A stretch of 64,000 bases of DNA. Source: Echiichthys vipera. Taxonomy: Eukaryota; Chordata; Actinopteri; Perciformes; Trachinidae. Under the pieces are notes generated by a model. The model made no database searches. It worked only from the letters and a program-made list of their open reading frames with translations, and was not told the DNA's origin. Numbering within the stretch: position 1 is the stretch's first letter; each line of letters opens with the position of its first letter. Location: assembly GCA_963691815.1 (NCBI GenBank), contig OY829657.1:31547866-31611865 (forward strand). Reading direction: 5' to 3'. Positions 13,738-28,600 of the stretch are shown piece by piece. Both the position numbers and the translations under genes were made by a program.

Positions 13738-14979
13738 AAAAACAGATGAAAACACCACAAAAATATGATAAAACGACTAAAATCAGATGTAAACACCAAA
13801 AAACCTTAGAAACCTACTAAAAAAAGACCAAGACTCCACAAAAACATGACAAAACGACTAAAAACAGACGCAAGACACCACAAAAACGACTAAAAACGGA
13901 TGAAAACACCACAAAAACGTGATGAAAAGACTTAAAACAGATGAAAACACCACAAAAACGTGATGAAACAACTAATAAACGCAAGACACCACAAAGACGA
14001 CTAATAACGGATGAAGACACCACAGAAACGTGATGAAACGCCTCAAAACAGATGAAAACACCACAAAACGTGATAAGACAACTAAAAACAGACGAAACAC
14101 ACCACAAAAACGTGATGAAAAGACTAAAAACAGATGAAAACACCACAAAAACGTGACAAAAACGACTAAAAACGGATGAAAACACCACAAAGACGTGATT
14201 CAACAACTAAAACCCAGATGAAACACACCACAAAAGACTTGATGAAACAACTAAAAACAAACGCAAGACACCACAAAAAAAACTAAAAACACATGAAGAC
14301 ACCACAAAAACATGATGAAACACCTAAAAACAGATGCAAAACTCAACAAACACGTGATGGAACCACTAAAAACAGATGAAAACACCACAAAAACATGATA
14401 AAACAACTAAAAACAGACGAAACACACCACAAAAACGTGATGAAACGACTAAAAACAGACGCAAGACACCACAAAAATGTGACAAAAAGACTAAAAACAG
14501 ATGAAAACAGCGCAAATACGTGATGAAACACCTAAAAACAGATGAAAACACCACAAAAACATGACAAAACAACTAAAAACAGAGGAAAACACCACAAAAA
14601 CGTGATAAAACGACTAAAAACACTTGAAAACACCACAAATATGTGATGAAACATCTTAAAAATGACGCAAGACACCACAAAAACATGACAAAATGACTAA
14701 AAACAGACGAAAACACCACAAAAACGTGATGAAACGACTAAAAACTGACGCAAGACACCACAAAAATGTGACAAAAAGACTAAAAACAGATGAAAACAGC
14801 GCAAAATCATGATGAAACGCCTAAAAACAGAAGAAAACACCACAAAAAAATGACAAAGCAACTAAAAACAGACGAAAACACAACAAAAACGTGATGAAAC
14901 GACTAAAAACACTTGAAAACACCACAAATATGTGATGAAACGACTTAAAAATGACGCAAGACACCACAAAAACATGACA
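13738..14979. repeat. Third relative of the 7.9-9.1 kb segment
   Basis: From about 13,854 the sequence matches positions 5,853 bp to the left, including the rare ACACGTGATGGAACC element at about 14,350 (8,497 in the other copy). This stretch bridges the 2,549-bp and 2,952-bp tandem pairs. Confidence 0.87.
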
Positions 14980-17931
14980 AAACGACTAAAAACAGACGAA
15001 AACACCACAAAAACGTGATGAAACGACTAAAAACAGACGCAAGACACCACAAAACCAAATAAGAACGGATGAAAACAACACAAAACGTGATGAAACGCCT
15101 CAAAACAGATGAAAACACCAAAAAACATGACAAAAAAACAACTAAAAACAGACGAAAACATCACAAAAACGTGATGAAATTACTACAAACAGACGAAAAC
15201 ACCACAAAAATATGATAAAACGACTAAAATCAGATGTAAACACCAAAAAACCTTAGAAACCTACTAAAAAAAGAACAAGACTTCACAAAAACATGACAAA
15301 ACGACTAAAAACAGACGCAAAACTCCACAAAAACATTATGAAACGACTAAGAACAGATGAAAACACCACAAAAACGTGAAAAAACGACTAAAATGGATGA
15401 AAAACAACATTAAAAGGTGACAAAAACGACTAAAAAGAGATGAAAATACCACAAAAACGTGAAAAAATGACTAAAAACAGATGAAAACACCACAAAAATA
15501 TGATAAAACAACTAAAAACAGAGGAAACACACCACAAAAACGTGATGAAACGACTAAAAACAGACGCAAGACACCACAAAAACGACTAAAAACGGATGAA
15601 AACACCACAAAAACGTGATGAAAAGACTTAAAACAGATGAAAACACCACAAAAACGTGATGAAACAACTAATGAACGCAAGACACCACAAAAACGACTAA
15701 AAACGGATGAAGACACCACAGAAACGTGATGAAATGCCTCAAAACAGATGAAAACACCACAAAACGTGATAAGACAACTAAAAACAGACGAAACACACCA
15801 CAAAAACTTGATGAAAAGACTAAAAACAGATGAAAACACCACAAAAACGTGACAAAAACGACTAAAAACGGATGAAAACACCACAAAAACGTGATTCAAC
15901 AACTAAAACCCAGATGAAACACACCACAAAAGACTTGATGAAACAACTAAAAACAAACGCAAGACACCACAAAAAAACTGAAAACAGACGAAAACACCAC
16001 AAAAACGTGATGAACCGACTTAAAACAGATGAAAACACCACAAAATGTGACAAATCGACTAAAAACAGACGAAAACACCAGAAGAACATGACATAACAAG
16101 TAAAAACAGACGCAAAACTCCAGAAAAACATGATGAAACGACTAAAAACAGATGAAAACACCACAAAAACGTGATAAAACAACTATAAACAGATTAAACA
16201 CACCACAAAAGACGTGATGAAACAACTAAAAACAAACGCAAGACACCACAAAAAAAAACTGAAAACAGACGCAAAACTCCAGAAAAACATGATGAAACAC
16301 CTAAAAACAGATGCAAAACTAAACAAAAACGTGATGGAACGACTAAAAACAGATGAAAACACCACAAAAACATGATAAAACAACTAAAAACAGACGAAAC
16401 ACACCACAAAAACTTGATGAAACGACTAAAAACAGACGCAAGACACCACAAAAATGTGACAAAAAGACTAAAAACAGATGAAAACAGCGCAAATACGTGA
16501 TAAAACACCTATAAAAAGATGAAAACACCACAAAAACGTGAAAAAATGACTAAAAACAGACGCAAGACACCACAAAAATGTGATGAACCGACTTAAAACA
16601 GATGAAAACACCACAAAATGTGACAAATCGACTAAAAACAGACGAAAACATCAGAAGAACATGACATAACAACTAAAAACAGACGCAAAACTCCAGAAAA
16701 ACATGATGAAACGACTAAAAACAGACGCAAAAAACACCACATAAACGTGACAAAAACTACTAAAAACGAATTAAAACACCACAAAAACGTGATAAAACAA
16801 CTATAAACAGATGAAACACACCACAAAAGACGTGATGAAACAACTAAAAACAAACGCAAGACACCACAAAAAAAACCTGAAAACAGATGAAGACATCACA
16901 AAAACGTGATGAAATTACTAAAAACAGAAGAAAACAACACAACAACGTGATGAAACCACTTAAAACAGATGAAAACACCTCAAAACCGTGAGGAAACAAC
17001 TAAAAACAGATGCAAGACTCAACAAAAACGTGATGAAACGACTAAAAACAGATGAAAACACCACAAAAATATGATAAAACGACTAAAATCAGATGTAAAC
17101 ACCAAAAAACCTTAGAAACCTACTAAAAAAAGACCAAGACTCCACAAAAACATGACAAAACGACTAAAAACAGACGCAAAACTCCACAAAAACATTATGA
17201 AACGACTAAGAACAGATGAAAACACCATTAAAACGTGATGAAACGACTAAAAACAGACGAAAACACCACAAAAACATGAAAAAACGTCTAAAACGGATGA
17301 AAACACCATTGAAAGGTGACAAAAACGACTAAAAACAGATGAAAACACCACAAAAACGTGAAAAAACGAATAAAAACAGATGAAAACACCACAAAAATAT
17401 GATAAAACAACTAAAAACAGAGGAAACACACCACAAAACGTGATGAAACGACTAAAAACAGACGCAAGACACCACAAAAACGACTAAAAACGGATGAAAA
17501 CACCACAAAAACGTTATGAAAAGACTTAAAACAGATGAAAACACCAAAAAACGTGATGAACCGACTTAAAACAGATGAAAACACCACAAAATGTGACGAA
17601 TCGACTAAAAACAGACGAAAACACCAGAAGAACATGACATAACAACTAAAAACAGACGCAAAACTCCAGAAAAACATGATGAAACGACTAAAAACAGATG
17701 AAAACACCAAAAAAACGTGACAAAAACGACTAAAAACGAATGAAAACACCACAAAAACGTGATAAAACAACTATAAACAGATGAAACACACCACAAAAGA
17801 CGTGATGAAACAACTAAAAACACTTGAAAACATCACAAATATGTGATGAAACGACTTAAAAATGACGCAAGACACCACAAAAACTTGACAAAATGACTAA
17901 AAACTGACGAAAACACCACAAAAACATTATG
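14980..17931. repeat. 2,952-bp higher-order repeat, copy 1
   Basis: The spacing of 2,952 bp equals 72 x 41. The left part also matches the 2,549-bp repeat (5,853 bp to the left), so this unit is an extended derivative of it. The boundary was placed where the two copies begin to agree, at about 14,980 and 17,932. Confidence 0.91.
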
Positions 17932-20883
17932 AAACGACTAAAAACAGACGAAAACACCACAAAAACGTGATGAAACGACTAAAAACAGACGCAAGACACC
18001 ACAAAACCAAATAAGAACGGATGAAAACAACACAAAACGTGATGAAACGCCTCAAAACAGATGAAAACACCAAAAAACATGACAAAAAAACAACTAAAAA
18101 CAGACGAAAACATCACAAAAACGTGATGAAATTACTAAAAACAGACGAAAACACCACAAAAATATGATAAAACGACTAAAATCAGATGTAAACACCAAAA
18201 AACCTTAGAAACCTACTAAAAAAAGAACAAGACTTCACAAAAACATGACAAAACGACTAAAAACAGACGCAAAACTCCACAAAAACATTATGAAACGACT
18301 AAGAACAGATGAAAACACCACAAAAACGTGAAAAAACGACTAAAATGGATGAAAAACAACATTAAAAGGTGACAAAAACGACTAAAAAGAGATGAAAATA
18401 CCACAAAAACGTGAAAAAATGACTAAAAACAGATGAAAACACCACAAAAATATGATAAAACAACTAAAAACAGAGGAAACACACCACAAAAACGTGATGA
18501 AACGACTAAAAACAGACGCAAGACACCACAAAAACGACTAAAAACGGATGAAAACACCACAAAAACGTGATGAAAAGACTTAAAACAGATGAAAACACCA
18601 CAAAAACGTGATGAAACAACTAATGAACGCAAGACACCACAAAAACGACTAAAAACGGATGAAGACACCACAGAAACGTGATGAAATGCCTCAAAACAGA
18701 TGAAAACACCACAAAACGTGATAAGACAACTAAAAACAGACGAAACACACCACAAAAACTTGATGAAAAGACTAAAAACAGATGAAAACACCACAAAAAC
18801 GTGACAAAAACGACTAAAAACGGATGAAAACACCACAAAAACGTGATTCAACAACTAAAACCCAGATGAAACACACCACAAAAGACTTGATGAAACAACT
18901 AAAAACAAACGCAAGACACCACAAAAAAACTGAAAACAGACGAAAACACCACAAAAACGTGATGAACCGACTTAAAACAGATGAAAACACCACAAAATGT
19001 GACAAATCGACTAAAAACAGACGAAAACACCAGAAGAACATGACATAACAAGTAAAAACAGACGCAAAACTCCAGAAAAACATGATGAAACGACTAAAAA
19101 CAGATGAAAACACCACAAAAACGTGATAAAACAACTATAAACAGATTAAACACACCACAAAAGACGTGATGAAACAACTAAAAACAAACGCAAGACACCA
19201 CAAAAAAAAACTGAAAACAGACGCAAAACTCCAGAAAAACATGATGAAACACCTAAAAACAGATGCAAAACTAAACAAAAACGTGATGGAACGACTAAAA
19301 ACAGATGAAAACACCACAAAAACATGATAAAACAACTAAAAACAGACGAAACACACCACAAAAACTTGATGAAACGACTAAAAACAGACGCAAGACACCA
19401 CAAAAATGTGACAAAAAGACTAAAAACAGATGAAAACAGCGCAAATACGTGATAAAACACCTATAAAAAGATGAAAACACCACAAAAACGTGAAAAAATG
19501 ACTAAAAACAGACGCAAGACACCACAAAAATGTGATGAACCGACTTAAAACAGATGAAAACACCACAAAATGTGACAAATCGACTAAAAACAGACGAAAA
19601 CATCAGAAGAACATGACATAACAACTAAAAACAGACGCAAAACTCCAGAAAAACATGATGAAACGACTAAAAACAGACGCAAAAAACACCACATAAACGT
19701 GACAAAAACTACTAAAAACGAATTAAAACACCACAAAAACGTGATAAAACAACTATAAACAGATGAAACACACCACAAAAGACGTGATGAAACAACTAAA
19801 AACAAACGCAAGACACCACAAAAAAAACCTGAAAACAGATGAAGACATCACAAAAACGTGATGAAATTACTAAAAACAGAAGAAAACAACACAACAACGT
19901 GATGAAACCACTTAAAACAGATGAAAACACCTCAAAACCGTGAGGAAACAACTAAAAACAGATGCAAGACTCAACAAAAACGTGATGAAACGACTAAAAA
20001 CAGATGAAAACACCACAAAAATATGATAAAACGACTAAAATCAGATGTAAACACCAAAAAACCTTAGAAACCTACTAAAAAAAGACCAAGACTCCACAAA
20101 AACATGACAAAACGACTAAAAACAGACGCAAAACTCCACAAAAACATTATGAAACGACTAAGAACAGATGAAAACACCATTAAAACGTGATGAAACGACT
20201 AAAAACAGACGAAAACACCACAAAAACATGAAAAAACGACTAAAACGGATGAAAACACCATTGAAAGGTGACAAAAACGACTAAAAACAGATGAAAACAC
20301 CACAAAAACGTGAAAAAACGAATAAAAACAGATGAAAACACCACAAAAATATGATAAAACAACTAAAAACAGAGGAAACACACCACAAAACGTGATGAAA
20401 CGACTAAAAACAGACGCAAGACACCACAAAAACGACTAAAAACGGATGAAAACACCACAAAAACGTTATGAAAAGACTTAAAACAGATGAAAACACCAAA
20501 AAACGTGATGAACCGACTTAAAACAGATGAAAACACCACAAAATGTGACAAATCGACTAAAAACAGACGAAAACACCAGAAGAACATGACATAACAACTA
20601 AAAACAGACGCAAAACTCCAGAAAAACATGATGAAACGACTAAAAACAGATGAAAACACCAAAAAAACGTGACAAAAACGACTAAAAACGAATGAAAACA
20701 CCACAAAAACGTGATAAAACAACTATAAACAGATGAAACACACCACAAAAGACGTGATGAAACAACTAAAAACACTTGAAAACATCACAAATATGTGATG
20801 AAACGACTTAAAAATGACGCAAGACACCACAAAAACTTGACAAAATGACTAAAAACTGACGAAAACACCACAAAAACATTATG
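17932..20883. repeat. 2,952-bp higher-order repeat, copy 2
   Basis: This is the tandem copy of 14,980-17,931. A few single-base differences were seen: GTCT versus GACT at 17,289/20,241, and GACGAATCG versus GACAAATCG at about 17,597/20,549; the second is a CpG change. Agreement ends at about 20,890, where GACTT replaces GACTA. Confidence 0.91.
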
Positions 20884-21140
20884 AAACGACTTAAAACAGA
20901 TGAAAACACCACCAAAACGTGGTGAAACGACTAAAACTAGACGAAAACACCACAAGAACATGACAAAACGACTAAAAACGGATGAAAACACCACAAAAAC
21001 ATGACGAAATAACCAAAAAAAGATAAAAACATCACAAAAGTATGAGAAAACAACTAAAAACAGACGAAAACACCACAAAAATGTGATGAAACGACTAAAA
21101 AATGAACTCAAAATTCCACAAAACATGATGAAACGACTGA
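20120..21140. repeat. 1,021-bp higher-order repeat, copy 1
   Basis: This unit overlaps the end of the second 2,952-bp copy and is repeated directly after itself. Marker variants are CACCATTAAAACG near 20,175 and CACCATTGAAAGG near 20,256. Confidence 0.91.
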
Positions 21141-22161
21141 AAACAGACGCAAAACTCCACAAAAACATTATGAAACGACTAAGAACAGATGAAAACACCA
21201 TTAAAACGTGATGAAACGACTAAAAACAGACGAAAACACCACAAAAACATGAAAAAACGACTAAAACGGATGAAAACACCATTGAAAGGTGACAAAAACG
21301 ACTAAAAACAGATGAAAACACCACAAAAACGTGAAAAAACGAATAAAAACAGATGAAAACACCACAAAAATATGATAAAACAACTAAAAACAGAGGAAAC
21401 ACACCACAAAACGTGATGAAACGACTAAAAACAGACGCAAGACACCACAAAAACGACTAAAAACGGATGAAAACACCACAAAAACGTTATGAAAAGACTT
21501 AAAACAGATGAAAACACCAAAAAACGTGATGAACCGACTTAAAACAGATGAAAACACCACAAAATGTGACAAATCGACTAAAAACAGACGAAAACACCAG
21601 AAGAACATGACATAACAACTAAAAACAGACGCAAAACTCCAGAAAAACATGATGAAACGACTAAAAACAGATGAAAACACCAAAAAAACGTGACAAAAAC
21701 GACTAAAAACGAATGAAAACACCACAAAAACGTGATAAAACAACTATAAACAGATGAAACACACCACAAAAGACGTGATGAAACAACTAAAAACACTTGA
21801 AAACATCACAAATATGTGATGAAACGACTTAAAAATGACGCAAGACACCACAAAAACTTGACAAAATGACTAAAAACTGACGAAAACACCACAAAAACAT
21901 TATGAAACGACTTAAAACAGATGAAAACACCACCAAAACGTGGTGAAACGACTAAAACTAGACGAAAACACCACAAGAACATGACAAAACGACTAAAAAC
22001 GGATGAAAACACCACAAAAACATGACGAAATAACCAAAAAAAGATAAAAACATCACAAAAGTATGAGAAAACAACTAAAAACAGACGAAAACACCACAAA
22101 AATGTGATGAAACGACTAAAAAATGAACTCAAAATTCCACAAAACATGATGAAACGACTGA
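21141..22161. repeat. 1,021-bp higher-order repeat, copy 2
   Basis: This is the tandem copy of 20,120-21,140. It ends where CAAAACTCC of the first copy becomes CAAAACACC at about 22,172. A 199-codon minus-strand open frame covers its right half and continues to 22,405. That frame only encodes the satellite's Phe/Ser/Val/Cys-rich translation and is not taken as a gene. Confidence 0.91.
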
Positions 22162-25100
22162 AAACAGACGCAAAACACCACAAAAACATGACAAAAATGA
22201 CTAAAAACTGATGAAAACACCACAGAAACGTGATGAAACGACTAAAAACAGATGAAAACACCACAAAACGTGATAAGACAACTAAAAACAGATGAAAACA
22301 CCACAAAAACGTGACAAAAACGACTAAAAAAAGATGAGAACAACAAAAAAACGTGATAAACCGACTTAAAAAAGATGAAAACACCACAAAATCGTAATGA
22401 AACAACTAAAAACAGACACAAAGCTCCATAAAACATGTCAAAACAAAAAAAAAAAGACACAAAACTCCACAAAAACGTGATGAAACGACTAAAAACAGAT
22501 GAAAACACCAAAAAAACCTGACAAAAACACTAAAAACAGACCAAGACTCTACAAAAACATGACAAAACGACTAAAGACAGACGCAAATCTCCACAGAAAC
22601 ATTATAAACGACTAAAAACAGATGAAACATCCACAAAAACGTGACAAAAATGACAAAAAGTAGATGAAAACATCACAAAAGGTGACAAAAACAACTAAAA
22701 ACTGATGAAAACACCACAAATACGTGAAAAAACGACAAAAAAACAGAAGAAAACACCACAAAAACATGAAAAAACGACTAAAAACAGATGAAAACACCAC
22801 AAAAACGTGATAAAACAGCTAAAAACAGACGAAACACACCACAAAAACGTGATGACACGACTAAAAACAGACGCAAGACACCACAAAAATGTGAAAAAAA
22901 GACTAAAAACAGATGAAAACATCGCAAAAGCGTGATGAAACGCCTAAAAAAAGATGAAAACACAAAAACATGACAAAACAACTAAAAACAGAAAAAACCC
23001 CACAAAAACGACAAAAAAAACGTGATGGAACGACTAAAAACAGATGAAAACAGCGCAAATACGTTATGAAACACCTAAAAACAGATCAAAACACCACAAA
23101 AACATGACAAAACAACTAAAAACAGACGAAAACACCAAAAAACGTGATAAAACGACTAAAAACACTTGAAAACATCACAAATATGTGATGAAACGACTTA
23201 AAAATGACGCAAGACACCACAAAAACTTGACAAAATGACTAAAAACTGACGAAAACACCACAAAAACATTATGAAACGACTAAAAACAGATGAAAACACC
23301 ACAAAAACGTGATGAAACGACTAAAAACGGATGAAAACACCACAAAAACATGGCAAAATGACTGAAAACTGACGGAAACACCACAAAAATGTGATGAAAC
23401 GACTAAAAACAGATGTAAAATTCCACAGAAACATGACAAAACTACTAAAAACTGTTTAAAATACCACTAATGCGTGACAAAACGACTAAAAACAGACAAA
23501 AACACCAACAAAAACGTGATGAAACGACTAAAATCAGACGAAAACACCACAAATACGTTATGAAACGACTTAAAACAGATGAAAACACCACAAATACATG
23601 ACAAAAATAACTAAAAACAGATGAAAACACCACAAAAACGTGATGAAACGACTAAAAACAGATGAAAACACCACAAAACGTGATAAGACAACTAAAAACA
23701 GACGAAACACCACAAAAACGTGATGAAACGACTAAAAACAGACGCAAAACACCACAAACACATGACATAACGACTAAAAACAGACGAAAACACCACAAAA
23801 ACGTGATGAAACGACTAAAAACAGATGAAAACACCACAAAACGTGATAAGACAACTAAAAACAGACGAAACACACCACAAAAACGTGATAAACGACTAAA
23901 AACAGATGAAAACACCACAAAAACGTGACAAAAATGACTAAAGACGGATGAAAACACCACAAAAACATGATAAAAACTATAGACAGACGCAAAACTCCAC
24001 AAAAATGTGATGAAACAACTAAAAACAGATGAAAACACCAAAAAACCTGACAAAACGACTAAAAACAGACCAAGACTCCACAAAAACGTGACAAAACGAC
24101 TAAAAAAAGACGCAAAACTCCACAAAAACGTGATGAAACGACTAAAAACAGATGAAAACACCACAAAACGTGATAAGACAACTAAAAACAGACGAAACAC
24201 CACAAAAACGTGATGAAACGATTAAAAACAGACGCAAAACACCACATAAACATGGCAAAACGACTAAAAACAGACGGAAACACCACAAAAACGTGATGAA
24301 ACGACTAAAAACAGACGAAAAATTCCACAGAAACATGACAAAACGACTAAAAACTGTTTAAAATACCACTAAAATGTGACAAAACGACTAAAAACAGACG
24401 AAAACACCAACAAAAACGTGATGAAACGACTAAAATCAGACGAAAACACCACAAAAATATGATAAAACAAATAAAAACAGACAAAAACACCAGAAAAAAG
24501 TGATGAAACGACTAAAAACAGACGCAAAACTCCACAAAAAAATGACAAAACAACTAAAAACATGTCAAAACACCACAAATACGTGATAAAACGACTGAAA
24601 ACAGACGAAAACACCACAAATATGTGATGAAACGACTTAAAACAGACGCAAAACACCACAAACACATGACATAACGACTAAAAACAGACGAAAACACCAC
24701 AAAAACGTGATGAAACGACTAAAAACAGATGAAAACACCACAAAACGTGATAAGACAACTAAAAACAGACGAAACACACTACAAAAACTTGATGAAACGA
24801 CTAAAAACAGATGAAAACACCACAAAAACGTGACAAAAATGACTAAAGACGGATGAAAACACCACAAAAACGTGATAAAAACTATAAACAGACGAAGCAC
24901 ACCACAAAAACGTGATGAAACGACTAAAAACAGACGCAAGACACCGCAAAAAACACTAAAAACCGATGAAAACACCACAAAAAAGTTATGAAACCACTTA
25001 AAACAGATGAAAACACCACAAAAACGTGACAAAACGACCAACCAAAAATCAAAACACCACAAAAATATGATAAGACAACTCAAAACAGACGAAACACACC

Positions 25101-26640
25101 ACAAAAACGTGATGAAACGACTAAAAACAGACGAAACACACCACAAAAACGTGATGAAACGACTAAAAACAGACGCAAGACACCGCAAAAAACACTAAAA
25201 ACCGATGAAAACACCACAAAAAAGTAATGAAACCACTTAAAAATGACGAAAACACCACAAAAACGTGATGAACCAACTTGAAACAGATGAAAACACCACA
25301 AAAACGTGACAAAACGACTAAAAACAGACGAAAACACCACAAAACATGATGAAACGACTGAAAACAGACGCAAAACTCCACAAAAACATGATAAAACGAC
25401 TAAAAACAAATGAAAACACCACAAAAACATGACAGAACAACTAAAAACATATCAAAACACCACAAAAACGTGATGAAACGACTAAAACAGACGAAAACAC
25501 CACAAATATGAGATGAAACGACTTAAAACAGACGCAAAACACCACAAAAACATGGCAAAACGACTAAAAACAGACGAAAACACCACAAAAATGTGATGAA
25601 ACGACTAAAACAGACGAAAACACCACAAATATGAGATGAAACGACTTAAAACAGACGCAAAACACCACAAAAACATGGCAAAACGACTAAAAACAGACGA
25701 AAACACCACAAAAATGTGATGAAACGACTAACAACAGACGACAAATTCCACAGAAACATGACGAAACGACTAAAAACTGTTTAAAATACCACTAAAACGT
25801 GACAAAACGACTAAAAACAGACGAAAACACCAACAAAAACGTGATGAAACGACTAAAATCTGATGAAAACACCACAAAACGTGATGAAACAACTAAAAAC
25901 AGACGAAACACCACAAAAACGTGATGAAACGACTAAAAACAGATGAAAACACCACAAAACGTGATAAGACAACTAAAAACAGACGAAACACACCACAAAA
26001 ACATGATGAAACGACTAAAAACTTATAAAAACACAACAAAAACGTGACAAATATTACTAAAAACGGATGAAAACACCACAAAAACGTGATAAAACAACTA
26101 TAAACAGACGAAACACACCACAAAAATGTGATGAAACGACTAAAAACAGACGCAAGACGCCGCAAATACGACTAAAAACAGATGAAAACACCACAAAAAC
26201 GTGATGAAACGACTAAAAACAGATGAAAACACCACTAAACCGTGATGAAACAACTAAAAACAAAGGCAAAACTCAACAAAAACGTGATGAGACGACTAAA
26301 AACAGATGAAAACACCAAAAAAACCTGACAAAACGACTACAAACAGACCAAGACTCCACAAAAACATGACAAAACGACTAAAAACAGACGCAAGACACCA
26401 CAAAAATGTGACAAAAAGACTAAAAACAGATGAAAACTGCGCAAAAACGTGACAAAAAGATTAAAAACAGATTAAAACACCACAAATACATGATAAAACA
26501 ACTAAAAAAAGACTAAAACACCACAAAAACGTGATGAAACGACTAAAAACAGACGCAAAACTCCACAAAAACATGATGAATAGACTAAAAACAGACGCAA
26601 AACTCCAAAGGAACATGACAAAACGACTAAAAACAGATGA
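22162..26640. repeat. Heterogeneous satellite zone, no long tandem copy
   Basis: Monomers here are more mixed and I found no multi-kilobase copy in the window. Parts resemble block A: about 23,450-23,630 resembles 646-834, and 25,740-26,460 resembles 600-1,440. Local duplications include a spacing of about 490 bp (23,662 and 24,152) and a three-monomer repeat at 25,482-25,728. Irregular units occur near 22,446-22,455 (a run of ten A) and near 22,990-23,025. No gene or non-satellite insertion was seen. Confidence 0.85.
25482..25728. repeat. 123-bp trimer tandem duplication
   Basis: Three consecutive monomers, including one with the unusual AATATGAGATG core, are repeated once at a 123-bp spacing (25,501 and 25,624). 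This is the smallest clear exchange product of more than two monomers in the window. Confidence 0.87.
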
Positions 26641-28600
26641 AAACACCACTAAAACGTGACAAAACGATTAAAAACAGACAACACCACAAAAACATGACAA
26701 AACAACTAAAAACAGACGCAAAACTCCACAAAAACATTATAAAAACGAGTAAACACGGATGAAAACACCACAAAAACGTGATGAAACGACTAAAAACAGA
26801 CGAAAACACCACCAAAAACATGACTAAACGACTAAAAACGGATGAAAACACCACAAAAACATGACAAAACAACCAAAAAAAGATCAAAACACCACAAAAA
26901 TATGATAAAACAAAAAAAACAGACGAAAACACCACAAAAAAGTGATGAAACGACTAATAAAGACGCAAAACTCCACAAAACATGATAAAACGACTGAAAA
27001 CAGACGCAAAACTCCACAAAAACATGATAAAACGACTAAAAACTAATGAAAACACCACAAAAACGTGATGAAACTACTAAAAAACAGACGAAAACACTAC
27101 AGAAACATGACAAAACGACTAAAAACTGTTAAAAATTCCACTAAAACGTGACAAAACGACTAAGAAACAGACGAAAACACCAACAAAAACGTGATGAAAC
27201 GATTAAAATCAGACGAAAACACCACAAATACGTTATGAAACGACTTAAAACAGATGAAAACACCACAAAAACATGACAAAAATGACTAAAAACAGATGAA
27301 AACACCACAAAAACGTGATGAAACGACTAAAAACAGATGAAAACACCACAAAAACATGACAAAAATGACTAAAAACAGATGAAAACACCACAAAAAACGT
27401 GATGAAACGACTAAAAACAGACGCAAGACACCACAAAAATGTGACAAAAAGACAAAAAACAGATGAAAACTGCGTAAAAACGTGATGAAACGTCTAAAAA
27501 CATATCAAAACACCACAAATACGTTATGAAACGACTAAAAACAGATGAAAACACCACAAATACGTGATGAAACGACTAAAAACAGACGAAAAAACCCAAC
27601 AAAAACATGAAAAACGACTAAAAACTGATGAAAACACCACTAAAACGTGACAAAACGATTAAAAACAGACAACACCACAAAAACATGACAAAACAACTAA
27701 AAACAGACGCAAAACTCCACAAAAACATTATAAAAACGACTAAACACGGATGAAAACACCACAAAAACGTGATGAAACGACTAAAAACAGACGAAAACAC
27801 CACCAAAAACATGACAAAACGACTAAAAACGGATGAAAACACCACAAAAACATGACAAAACAACCAAAAAAAGATCAAAACACCACAAAAATATGATAAA
27901 ACAAAAAAAAACAGACGAAAACACCACAAAACATGATAAAACGACTGAAAACAGACGCAAAACTCCACAAAAACATGACAAAACGACTAAAAACAAATGA
28001 AAACACCACAAAAACGTGATGAAACTACTAAAAACAGACGAAAACACTACAAAAACGTGACAAAACGACTAAAAACTGTTAAAAATTCCACTAAAACGTG
28101 ACAAAACGACTAAGAAACAGACGAAAACACCAACAAAAACGTGATGAAACGATTAAAATCAGACGAAAACACCACAAATACGTTATGAAACAACTTAAAA
28201 CAGATGAAAACACCACAAAAACATGACAAAAATGACTAAAAACAGATGAAAACACCACAAAAACGTGATGAAACGACTAAAAACAGATGAAAACACCACA
28301 AAAACATGACAAAAATGACTAAAAACAGATGAAAACACCACAAAAACGTGATGAAACGACTAAAAACAGACGCAAGACACCACAAAAATGTGACAAAAAG
28401 ACAAAAAACAGATGAAAACTGCGCAGAAACGTGATGAAACGTCTAAAAACATATCAAAATACCACAAAAACGTGATGAAACGACTAAAAACAGATGAAAA
28501 CACCACAAATACGTGATGAAACGACTAAAAACAGACGAAAAAACCCAACAAAAACATGAAAAACGACTAAAAACTGATGAAAACACCACAAAAACGTGAT
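26640..28600. repeat. Tandem pair of about 0.95-0.99 kb
   Basis: Sequence at 26,640-27,030 recurs 991 bp to the right, and sequence from 27,050 recurs 950 bp to the right; the 41-bp change equals one monomer. The part from 27,055 also matches the first bases of the window (offset 27,054), so this pair leads directly into block A copy 2. Confidence 0.85.

Noticed and set aside
22441..22460. Run of ten A as a retroposon poly(A) tail
   Set aside because: There is no element body or target-site duplication beside it; it fits expansion of the normal A5 tract within a disrupted monomer.
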